A stretch of DNA of 64,000 bases, from the NCBI RefSeq assembly GCF_030812295.1, contig NZ_JAUSSK010000001.1, positions 310,001 through 374,000 on the forward strand. The letters run 5' to 3'. Positions 20,013-29,500 of this stretch are shown here, in pieces (within the stretch, counting starts at the first letter, position 1; each line of letters begins with the position of its first letter). The notes beneath the pieces were generated by a model. It worked only from the letters and a program-made list of their open reading frames with translations, had not been told where the DNA came from and did not search any database. The DNA is from Luteibacter jiangsuensis. GTDB lineage: Bacteria > Pseudomonadota > Gammaproteobacteria > Xanthomonadales > Rhodanobacteraceae. The translations under genes and the position numbers were made by a program.

Positions 20013-20186
20013 TGAAGTGGCCTCCACAGTAGAGGGGCGTGCGCAATTCCGGCAGAGATGGCGATCAGACGCTTTCCATGGCCATCGGGCGACGTAGTAT
20101 CGGTCGGCCCCGTCGCCAAGGCGCTTGGGCTACAGCGTTATTCCTTACGATCAAACACCGTGCGATCCACCGAGGAGTTCCCCGCT

Positions 20187-20360
20187 ATGACGAACAACGC
20201 TTCGCAGTTCCACGATGCATCCACCAAGGCCCGTGCCTTCGCCCGCCTCAGCGCCTTCGAGGTGACCGCGGTTTCCGAAGACGACAAGGGTGGTCTGTTC
20301 CTGACCATCTATACCGATCCGGACCGTCCCGAACCGGAAATCGGCATCATCGGCGGCTGA
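20187..20360 (+). CDS. Small peptide, probable graspetide-type RiPP precursor
   Basis: 57 residues from the ATG at 20187, with a GAGGAG site at 20171-20176. The N-terminal part has a helical, charged leader character (KARAFARLSAFEVTAVSED); the segment FARLSAFEV recalls the helical recognition motif of graspetide leaders that binds the ATP-grasp enzyme. The C-terminal 20 residues (LTIYTDPDRPEPEIGIIGG) hold Thr hydroxyls and several Asp/Glu carboxylates, the pairs that graspetide ligases join as esters or amides, and end in Gly-Gly. The ATP-grasp gene follows within 60 bases. Precursor status is inferred from size, context and composition; it is not a family I can name. Confidence 0.65.
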   Translation: MTNNASQFHDASTKARAFARLSAFEVTAVSEDDKGGLFLTIYTDPDRPEPEIGIIGG

Positions 20361-20378
20361 TACGCATCGTCCGATCCC

Positions 20379-20400
20379 GCGCCCCGCACCCGCGGGGCGC
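20379..20400 (+). terminator. GC-rich hairpin between peptide gene and ATP-grasp gene (attenuator candidate)
   Basis: GCGCCCCGC at 20379-20387 and GCGGGGCGC at 20392-20400 are perfect 9-base arms with a 4-base loop, followed by ATCTTCAT. Placed between a small peptide gene and its putative modifying enzyme, it would keep peptide message in excess by partial termination or 3'-end protection, as is common in RiPP operons. The T-run is weak. Confidence 0.55.
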
Positions 20401-20418
20401 ATCTTCATGGGAGCTTCC

Positions 20419-21510
20419 ATGCGTCGTCCCCTGATCCTGGCCCCTTCGAGCGATCCGCATGCATGCGCGCTGGCGTGGGCTATCCGCCGGCAAGGCGTCG
20501 AGCCTATATGGACGCCGTCGTTACGCGCGCAGAGAGGCGTCCACTACAGCGTGCGCGCGGGAGGCGACGGTACGTCGTTCAGCGATTCGCTGCTCGCGGA
20601 TGACAGCGTCAGTTCCGTGTGGAACCGGCGAATGCAGGACCCCGTTCCCGATTGCGCGGAGGAAGACAGGAACTTCGCCACATGGGAGTGGAAACTGTTC
20701 CAGCGAAATGTCTTCAGTCTGGAGGCGGCCTACGACGGCGCGCTATGGGTCAATGGGCTGGCGGCATCGCAACGGGCGGAGTTGAAGCTCGTGCAACTCG
20801 ATACCTGCCGGCGGCTGGGTATTCCGTTCCCGGAGACGCTGGTGACCACCGACGTCGCCGAGGTGGCTGCACTGATCCGGCGCTGCGGAACGGTGGTGTT
20901 CAAGAGTTTCCTCGTGCATCAATGGCAGGAGCGTTCCAGCGGCAGGATGCACGCCGTGGGTGTCACCTTGCTCAACGGCGACAGCGAATTACCCGCGGAG
21001 GCCATCGCGGTCTGCCCAGGCATCTACCAGCGCTATATCGAGAAGCGCCACGACGTACGCGTCACCTTCATCGGCGATCGTGTGTTCGCGATGAGCCTGG
21101 GCAAGGGGCAGGGCGAGGCGTATGTCGACTGGCGGGGACACGGCAAGGACCCGGCCTTCCGCGTCGAGGCGATAACCTTGCCTGCCGGTGTCGAAGCGAA
21201 GCTGAGCATGCTCATGCGCGAACTCGGCCTCGTGTTCGGATGCATCGACCTTGCCGTCGACAAACAAGGGGATTTCCACTTCCTCGAGGTGAACCAGGCC
21301 GGCCAGTTCCTGTTCGTCGAGGACTTGCTGCCCGGGTACCCGGTGTTGCAAAGCATGACCGCCTTGCTGGTCTCCGGGCGCACCGATGCCTCCATCGATG
21401 CGCTGGCGTCCGTCTCGATGGAGGCCTTCTGGCAGTCGGAAAGCTACGCGTCCTTGCGAGCCAGCGTACGGACGAACCTGCCGGAACGCTCCCTGTTCAC
21501 GCTCGAATAG
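20419..21510 (+). CDS. ATP-grasp ligase, graspetide (MvdC/MvdD-like) synthetase type
   Basis: 363 residues from the ATG at 20419, chosen because GGGAG at 20409-20413 is well placed for it; an ATG at 20407 is also open. The N-terminal domain has VWNRRMQDP, equivalent to the VWxRRP-type motif of graspetide ligases. The ATP-grasp core follows: TVVFKSFLVHQW (ATP-binding Lys), YQRYIEKRHDVRVTFIGD (the linker and the Lys/Arg strand common to MvdD), and FHFLEVNQAGQFLFVE, matching the FLEVNPxGQ metal/ATP loop. Graspetide ligases close macrocycles between Thr/Ser/Lys and Asp/Glu side chains of a precursor. No protease, acetyltransferase or transporter is adjacent, so the pathway looks minimal. Confidence 0.8.
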   Translation: MRRPLILAPSSDPHACALAWAIRRQGVEPIWTPSLRAQRGVHYSVRAGGDGTSFSDSLLADDSVSSVWNRRMQDPVPDCAEEDRNFATWEWKLFQRNVFSLEAAYDGALWVNGLAASQRAELKLVQLDTCRRLGIPFPETLVTTDVAEVAALIRRCGTVVFKSFLVHQWQERSSGRMHAVGVTLLNGDSELPAEAIAVCPGIYQRYIEKRHDVRVTFIGDRVFAMSLGKGQGEAYVDWRGHGKDPAFRVEAITLPAGVEAKLSMLMRELGLVFGCIDLAVDKQGDFHFLEVNQAGQFLFVEDLLPGYPVLQSMTALLVSGRTDASIDALASVSMEAFWQSESYASLRASVRTNLPERSLFTLE

Positions 21511-21529
21511 GCGACGCGGCTGCGTGCGG

Positions 21530-22603
21530 CTACCCGAACGTGAAGGAATAGACCTGGATACCCGGATCGAGGAACTCGATCTCGACGTCCCTGTCGGTTA
21601 TCCCGCCTGCCTGGCGGATCAACTGGTACATCCGCGGCTTGGTCACCGTGCCGCTGCCGTCGCCACCGACATCGACACCATGGCCGGCTCCGGGTGGCTT
21701 GCCGTTGACGAGCACGCGGAAGCGGACAGGTGCCCCGCTCGCCGAAGGCCCCATCACCAGGTGGACGTCGCGCGCATGGATGCGGTAGACGATGCGGGCG
21801 CCCGCTTTATCGGCCTGTGCGGACTCCGCGTTGACCGTCCAGTCCCCGACCAGGCCCCAGCTACCGGGCGACAGGCCGTTGGGTCGGGCATACGTCTCGC
21901 TCCGGCCGTGCCGCATACCACCCGGCGACGCGAAGCCGTCCGCCCGGCCATAGCCGACATAGGTCTCGCCGGAGCGAAGCTGCGCCCAATCGGCCTGCGC
22001 CTCGACGCCTTCGGATATCACCTTGGCCGGACCCGCGGGCAAGTCGGCGTGCCCGGCTTCGGCCAATAGCTGCCTGATGATCGCTTCCGTGCGCTCGTAT
22101 TCGCCCTCGCCGAAGACGTGATGGCGGATGCGGCCCTGGCTGTCGACGATGTAGAGGGCGGGCCAGTACTCGTTGTCGAAGGCACGCCACACGGCATGCT
22201 CGCTGTCGACGGCGACCGGATAACCGGGAGCGATGTCCTTCACCGCCGTGCGCACGTTGTCCAGGTCTTTCTCGAAGCCGAATTCGGGGGAGTGGACGCC
22301 GATGACGACGAGGCCCCGGTTCCCGTATCGCTCGGCCCATGCGCGCAGGTAGGGGATCTGCCGGAGTGAATTGATGCAGGAGTACGTCCAGAAATCCACG
22401 AGCACCACCTTGCCGCGCAACGCGGCGGGCGAGAGCGCCGGGGAGCCGATCCAGGTCTTCGCGCCGGTGAGGGATGGCATTCGGCCTTCGACCGGTAGTT
22501 CGATCGATGAGGGGGGCGAAACGACGGCATCGCCACTAACGGCCGGATGGGAAAACACGGTGGTGAACGCCAGCGAGATCGCCAGCAACGTGTATGGTTT
22601 CAT
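21530..22603 (-). CDS. DipZ-like secreted thioredoxin-family protein with a CxxS active site
   Basis: 357 residues, ATG start with a GGGAGG site, and an N-terminal signal peptide (LLAISLAFTTVFSHPAVS). Residues about 40-185 form a redoxin domain with VLVDFWTYSCINSLRQIPYL; the family normally reads WTYxCINC, so the second (resolving) Cys is Ser79 here while Cys76 is kept. Residues about 190-357 match the C-terminal carbohydrate-binding-like domain of DipZ proteins (SGETYVGYGR, WTVNAESAQ, VYSFTFG). The membrane CcdA-like domain of full DipZ is absent. A monothiol site points to isomerase, glutathione or peroxidase-type chemistry rather than disulfide exchange. Converges on the ATP-grasp gene. 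Confidence 0.85.
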   Translation of the reverse strand: MKPYTLLAISLAFTTVFSHPAVSGDAVVSPPSSIELPVEGRMPSLTGAKTWIGSPALSPAALRGKVVLVDFWTYSCINSLRQIPYLRAWAERYGNRGLVVIGVHSPEFGFEKDLDNVRTAVKDIAPGYPVAVDSEHAVWRAFDNEYWPALYIVDSQGRIRHHVFGEGEYERTEAIIRQLLAEAGHADLPAGPAKVISEGVEAQADWAQLRSGETYVGYGRADGFASPGGMRHGRSETYARPNGLSPGSWGLVGDWTVNAESAQADKAGARIVYRIHARDVHLVMGPSASGAPVRFRVLVNGKPPGAGHGVDVGGDGSGTVTKPRMYQLIRQAGGITDRDVEIEFLDPGIQVYSFTFG

Positions 22604-22683
22604 GAGGCCCTCCCGGTATCCCGCGACATGTCACTACAATTCGCACCGGATCTCTTGGAGAGACGTGCCTTCGTGGCGAGGCG

Positions 22684-23403
22684 TCAGTCTCGCTTGTCTT
22701 GCGGAAGCAGGCGGTCGTATTCCCGTTTGACCACGGCATAGCATTCGCAGGTGCGCCGCTCGAGCCCTTCGCGATCGAGCACGGTGATGTGTCCGCGCCG
22801 ATAGTGGATCAACCCGGCACGCTGCAAGTGTCCGGCAGCCTCCGTAACGCCTTCGCGGCGCACGCCAAGCATGTTGGCGATCAGTTCCTGGGTCATGACG
22901 AGTTCGCTACCGCCCAGGCGATCCAGGCTGAGCAGTAACCACCGGCACAGCTGCTGGTCGAGCGAATGGTGTCGATTGCAGACGGCGGTCTGCGACATTT
23001 GCGTGATGAGGGCCTGGGTATAACGGAGCAGCAGGTGGAGGACCGGTCCAGCACGATTGAATTCCTGGAGCATCGCGGCCGCTTCCAGTCGGAATCCCTT
23101 TCCCGCGCTTTGCACCAGCGCCCTGCTGGGAGTCGATTCCCCACCCATGAAAAGCGAGATGCCGACGATGCCCTCGTTGCCGACCACGGCGATTTCCGCC
23201 GATGCGCCGTCTTCCATCACGTAGAGAAGGGAAACGATGGACGTGGTGGGAAAATAGACGTGGCTCAGCCGCACGCCCGGCTCGTACAACACCTGTCCCA
23301 AAGGCATGTCTACCGGCTCGAGCCGGGGTGACCACGACGCCAAGGCGTCGTCGGGCAACATGGCGAGCAAATGGTTGTCGCGCGGATCCTGAGCCGAGGC
23401 CAT
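22684..23403 (-). CDS. Crp/Fnr-family transcriptional regulator
   Basis: 239 residues from the ATG at 23403. Residues about 15-140 form the cyclic-nucleotide-binding-type barrel (GQVLYEPGVRLSHVYFPTTS, VGNEGIVGISLFMGG) and residues about 150-225 the winged helix with MTQELIANMLGVRREGVTEAA as the recognition segment. The barrel lacks the usual cAMP-contacting pattern of true CRP and resembles the large group of Crp/Fnr proteins of unknown ligand found near stress genes in Proteobacteria. It diverges from the giant glucan synthase gene with about 150 bases between, so it may control it. Confidence 0.9.
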   Translation of the reverse strand: MASAQDPRDNHLLAMLPDDALASWSPRLEPVDMPLGQVLYEPGVRLSHVYFPTTSIVSLLYVMEDGASAEIAVVGNEGIVGISLFMGGESTPSRALVQSAGKGFRLEAAAMLQEFNRAGPVLHLLLRYTQALITQMSQTAVCNRHHSLDQQLCRWLLLSLDRLGGSELVMTQELIANMLGVRREGVTEAAGHLQRAGLIHYRRGHITVLDREGLERRTCECYAVVKREYDRLLPQDKRD

Positions 23404-23446
23404 GCGCTTTCCTCCATGGGGTCCGCCCCGGGAGTCTACTACCTAA

Positions 23447-23460
23447 GTGCGCCAGCGCAC
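23447..23460. promoter_or_regulatory. Perfect GTGCGC/GCGCAC palindrome in the crp/fnr-ndvB gap
   Basis: Arms 23447-23452 and 23455-23460 are exact inverted copies with a 2-base centre. It lies in the 153-base divergent region between the Crp/Fnr-type gene and ndvB and could be an operator for that regulator. It does not resemble the CRP consensus. No convincing -35/-10 pair was found nearby. Confidence 0.3.
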
Positions 23461-23556
23461 CGACAATACGCTCGCATTGGTGCAGGGTGGGCGTCTGCCC
23501 GGCGTCCTGGGCCCAAAGAGTGCCATGATCCCTTTTCCCCGCACCAGCGCTGGCGT

Positions 23557-26500
23557 GTGACCGGCAAGACCATGTGGCGCACCGCGACGAAAGCGCCTGC
23601 CGCCGAACGTGAACCGGCGCTCCGTTCCGAACTCTTCAACGCCGACCAGCTGGAAGCCCACGGGTCCGTACTGGCGAGTCGCCACGGACTCGCGCGGAAG
23701 CGATCGTCGGAATGGCTACTCCCACGGCTGGCCGAAAACGAGACCGTCATCCTCGAAGCCTGCCGGGCATTGGTGGCGGCGGGCAGGCGTGTGGATGGCG
23801 CCACCCCCGCGGGGGAATGGCTGCTCGACAATCTTTACCTGATCGAAGAACACATACGGATCGCCCACAAGGACTTTCCCAAGGGATATAGCCGCGAGCT
23901 GGTGCAGCTGGAGAACGGCGCCTCGAAGGGCCTGCCGCGGGTCTACGATATCGCCCTGGAAGTGATCTCGCATGGCGACGGCCGGCTCGACGCGGCAGGT
24001 CTGGCGCGTTTCCTCGAAGCTTACCAGGCCATCGTGCCGCTGAGTCTCGGCGAGTTGTGGGCCATCCCCATCATGCTGCGCCTGGCCTTGATCGAAAACC
24101 TGCGGCGCATCGCGGTGAGGGTGATGCTCGACCGTTCCCGGCGGCATCGTGCCACGCGCTGGGCGGACGCCATGACTCGCATGGCCGTGAACGATCCGAA
24201 GAACATTGTCCTCGTGGTCGCCGACATGGCGCGTTCCTCGCCGGTGATGAGCGCACCCTTCGTCGCGGAGCTCGCGCGCCGGCTACAAGGGCAGGGGCCG
24301 GCACTGGCCATGCCATTGGGCTGGGTCGAACAGCGTCTGTCGGAATCCGGTCGCAGTATCGACTACCTCGTGCAGGTCGAGTCGCAACAGCAGGCCGCCA
24401 ACCAGGTTTCCGTCGCGAACAGCATCGGAAGCCTGCGCGCGCTGGCGACCATCGACTGGCGCGATTTCGTCGAGGAAGCGAGCCAGGTCGAGGCTATCCT
24501 GCGCGAGGACCCGGCGGCGATCCATGCAGCGATGGATTTCGCCACGCGCGACCGTTACCGGCATGCCGTGGAGCGTCTGGCCCGAACGAGCCACCACGAT
24601 GAAGTGACGACGGCGCGCGCTGTATTGGCCGCCTGCGGGAGGCCGGGCAACGGCGAGTTGGCCAGGCATGTCGGTTTTCACCTGATCGGTGCCGGCGCGC
24701 GTGCGATGGAAGACGAGCTGGGGGCGCGGCCTGGATTCTCGACGCGCTGCCGGCGCATCTTCGACACGGCCCCCTTTGCCTTCGCGCTGTCCGCCCTGGT
24801 GGTGGTCACGGCGGTGCTGGGCCGTGGGCTCATCGCGACGGCTTCGTCGCCGTCGGTGCCTGCGTGGGCGATGGCGGGCATCGTCATCGGCTCGCTGCTG
24901 GTGGCGAGTCAGCTCGCGATAAGCCTGTTGAACCTGCTGGCCACGCTGGTCACGATACCCGATTCGCTGCCACGGATGGACTATGCGGAGGGCATACCGG
25001 CCCAGGCGTCCACGATCGTGGTGGTGCCGACGTTGCTGGGCTCCATCGACGATGTCGAGTCCACCGTGGAATCGCTCGAAGTGCGGTTCCTCGCCAATCG
25101 CGACACCGCCCTGTACTTCGCGTTGCTCACCGATTTCACGGATGCGGATTCCGCCTCGATGCCCGGCGACGAGGACATCCTCGACTCGGCGCACCGACGG
25201 CTCGCATCGCTCAATGCGAAATATGCATCGCTGGACGCCGACCGCTTCTTCCTTTTCCACCGGCCTCGGACATGGAGCGAGACGGAGCGCCGGTGGATCG
25301 GCGCCGATCGCAAGCGCGGGAAGCTGGTGGCGCTGAACGCGTTGCTTCGCGGCAAAGGCTCGGAGGCCTTCGTGCGCGTGGTGGGGCGATTGTCCAGCCT
25401 CCCGTTCCTCCGTTATGTGATCACGCTGGATACCGATACGCAGCTGCCGCGCGATACGGCACACCTGTTGGTCGCCGCGATGGACCATCCACTGAACCGG
25501 CCGGTGTTCGTCAGCGACGGAAGCAAGGTGCTTTCCGGCTATGGGATCATGCAACCCCGTGCGGGCATCGGCCTGCCGGCTCGCGCGCGCTCACTCTTCG
25601 CGCGCCTTTATGGAAGCGACGCCGGAATCGATCCTTACACGCGCGCCGTGTCCGATGTCTACCAGGACCTCTTCCACGAGGGCTCGTTCATCGGCAAGGG
25701 TATCTACGACATCGATGCCTTCGAGCGTGCGTTGGCGGGACGGCTACGCGACGAGCGTATCCTCAGCCATGACTTGATCGAAGGCTGCTTCGCGCGTTCT
25801 GCCTTGCTCAGCGATGTGACCGTGTTCGAGGAAATTCCCGAGCGGTACGTCGACGACATGCTGCGGCGCCATCGTTGGATACGCGGGGACTGGCAGTTGT
25901 TGCCCTGGTTGCTGCCGAAGGTGCCCAGCATGACGGGCTGGCGGCGAAACGACCTGTCGGCGCTGTCGCTCTGGAAGATCTTCGACAACCTGAGGCGCAG
26001 CCTGGTGCCGTTGGCGGCGGTGGCACTGCTTGTCGTGGGCTGGTCGTGGATACGGCCGGCGTCGACCTGGACCCTGGCGATACTGTCCATGACCTTCGTG
26101 CCCGTACTGCTCCAGGCCCTCATGGAGGCATCGCGCAAATCGAGCGACATCGACTGGTCGCAGCACCTTCGCGTGTCGCTGGCGGGGGCGGGCCAGCACG
26201 GCGCGAGGCTGGTACTGTCCATGGCATGGCTGCCCCACGAGGCGGCATCCGGACTCGATGCGATCCTGCGCTCCCTCTGGCGCATGGCGGTGAGCCGGCG
26301 GCATCTGCTCGAATGGCGTTCGTCGAGCGAAGTCGAACGGCGGGGGCGGGGATCGCGGAGTGTTCCATGGCGAGCGATGTGGGCCGGACCCGCGCTGGCG
26401 TCCGGCCTGGTCGCCACGCTCTGTTTCGTCCGGCCCGCGGTGCTGCCGGTGGCCATGCCCGTTCTTCTCCTCTGGTCGCTTTCGCCGGTACTTGCCTGGT

Positions 26501-29500
26501 GGGTCAGTCGCCCCAGGACCGGATCGGCCTTTGATGCGAACGATACCGAGCGGCGTTTCCTTCGCGGCCTGGCAAGGCGTACATGGTCCTTCTTCGAGGA
26601 ATACGTCGGGCCGGACGATAGCTGGCTTCCGCCCGATAACGTGCAGGTGACCCCGGACCCGGTCGTGGCGAGGCGCACGTCGCCAACGAACATGGGCCTT
26701 GGGCTGCTCTCCGGCCTCGCCGCCTACGATTTCGGTTTCATCGGCATGGGCCGATTCATCCAGCGGACATCCGCCACGCTGGAGACGATGCGCTCGCTCG
26801 AGCGACATCGCGGGCACTTCTACAATTGGTACGCCACCGACACGCTCGCTCCATTGCCGCCGCTGTATGTCTCCAGCGTGGATAGCGGCAACCTCGCCGG
26901 TCACCTGCTCACGCTGCAACGTGGACTGTTGGCCCTTGCGGACGAACCGGTCTTCCGGATGTCGTCGCTGCTCGGCTTGCGCGATTCGGTGGACATACTG
27001 GCCCATGAAGCCGGCACGACCGATGCGAAAGCCGACCTGGGAGCCTGGTCGACCGCGTTGGCGAGCGCGATGGATTCACCCCCGGGGAACCTCGACGAGG
27101 TGCTCGCCCTGGCGATGCTTCAGGGTGAGCACCTGCGGACGGTGACCGCGCGACTGGCGCATGCCTCATCCGCCGAGGTGGCTTTCTGGCTCGAGCGCGT
27201 GAGGGTGCAGTGCGAAGAACTGCTTTCCGACGCGCGACAGTGGCAAGGCGCTTCCGTCGCACCTTCCGCGATTCCGACGCTCGGCGATATCGCGGAGGGC
27301 GAGCCAGGGACTCCGGCGCACGCCCGCGCGGTCGAGCGCATGCGCGATGTCTCGACACTCGCGGCGCTCGCCCGTGAGTTGTCGATCATGGACCACGCTT
27401 TCCTCTACGACGAGCGCCGGCATTTGTTCTCGATCGGCTACGACGTCGAAGGGCGGACCCTCGATGCCTCGTTCTACGACTTGCTGGCGTCGGAGGCGCG
27501 CCTGGGCAGTTTCGTCGCGATCGCCGAAGGTCAGGTGCCCCAGGACAACTGGTTCGCGCTGGGCAGGTTGCTCACCACGTCGGGGACGTCCACGGTATTG
27601 TTGTCGTGGACCGGGTCGATGTTCGAGTACCTGATGCCGATGCTGGTCATGCCCAGTTACGAGGGAAGCCTGCTGGAGCAGACGTGTCGTGCCGCCGTCG
27701 CGCGCCAGGTCGCCTACGGCAGGCAACGCGACGTGCCGTGGGGCGTCTCTGAATCGGGCTACAACACCATCGACGCCCATGGGACGTACCAGTATCGCGC
27801 CTTCGGGGTGCCGGGACTCGGCCTCAAGCGGGGGCTCGGTGACGACCTGGTCGTCGCGCCTTACGCCAGCGCGCTGGCCCTCATGGTCGCTCCGCAAGCG
27901 GCGATCATGAATCTTCGACGCCTCGTGGACCTGGGCATGGCAGCGCGTCATGGCATGTACGAGGCGATCGACTACACACCCTCCCGGGTTCCGCCTGGGC
28001 AGGGTGCGGCGGTGGTTCGTTCGTTCATGGCGCACCACCAGGGCATGGCGTTGCTGGCCATCGAGCATCTCCTGCTCGACCAGCCCATGCGGCGCCGGTT
28101 CGAAACGGACCCCGCGGTGATGGCCACGAGCCTGCTGTTGCAGGAACGGATCCCTCGGACGGCGACGGAGTACCTGCATGCCACCGAGTTCTCCGGTGGC
28201 GCCACCGCGGCACCGGCGCCCGAAGCACGACTGCGCCTGTTCACCGATCCCGACAGGTCGCGACCCGCCGTACAGTTGCTGTCGAACGGCCGCTATCACG
28301 TCATGATCAACAGTGGGGGTGGCGGCTACAGCCGGAGGCACGCCATGGCGGTCACCCGATGGCGTGAAGACATCACATGCGACGCGCATGGCATGTTCTG
28401 CTACCTGCGCGACCCGGAGTCCGGTGACATCTGGACGACGTCGTACCAGCCCATCGGTCGCCGGACGGAACGGTTCGAAGCCATTTTTTCCGAGTCCCGG
28501 GCGGAGTTCCGCGTTCGGCAGCGCGGGTTCGAGACGCATACGGAGATCGTGGTCTCGCCCGAGGACGACATCGAATTGCGCCGCACCCGCGTGACCAACC
28601 AGGGCCGTGCCCGCCGCACCATCGAACTGACGAGCTACGCCGAGGTGGTGCTGGCCGATCCGATCGGTGATGCGATGCACCCCGCCTTCAGCAAGCTTTT
28701 CGTGACGACGGAGATCGTCGAGGAGATGCAGGCGCTGCTATGCAAACGCCGGCCACGATCCGCCGACGAGCAGATCCCATGGATGTGCCACCTCGTGGCG
28801 GTGCACGATGCGGATGTGGATGCCATATCGTACGAGACCGATCGCTCCCGCTTCATCGGCCGGGGGCGAAGCACGGCGCATCCCGCCGCGCTCGATCCCG
28901 GGGTCTCCCGCCTGTCGGGAAGCGACGGTGCCGTCCTCGATCCCATCGTCTCGATCCGCGTCCGCGTGACGCTCGATCCCGGGCAGACGGCGACCCTGGA
29001 TTTCGTCACCGGCGTCGCGGACAGCCGTGACGCCTGTCTGCGCCTGATCGAGAAGTACCGCGATCGCCACCTTTCCGATCGCGTGTTCGACCTCGCCTGG
29101 ACGCATAGCCAGGTGCTGTTGCGTCAAGCCAATGCGACGCTCGCGGACGCCCAGCTCTACGAACACATGGCGACCTCGATCCTGTATCCGAACCTGGCCT
29201 TGCGCGCGGAGCCCTCGTTGATCGCGGCGAACACGCGTGGGCAATCCGGCCTATGGGGCCAGGCCGTTTCCGGCGACCTTCCGATCGTCCTGCTCCGGAT
29301 CGGCGACATGGCCCGCCTGGATATCGCGCGCGACCTCGTGCGCGCCGCCGCGTACTGGCGAATGCGCGGACTCGTGGTCGACCTGGTGATCTGGAACGAG
29401 GACAGCACCGGATACCGGCAGGCGTTGCACGACGCGCTGACCGGATTGTTGGCGTCCGGCTCCGAAGCCAGCCTGCTGGACCGGCCCGGTGGCGTTTTCA

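Noticed and set aside
20125-20151. TTGGGC/TACGAT promoter for the small peptide gene
   Set aside because: Spacing is 15 bases and both hexamers are poor matches.
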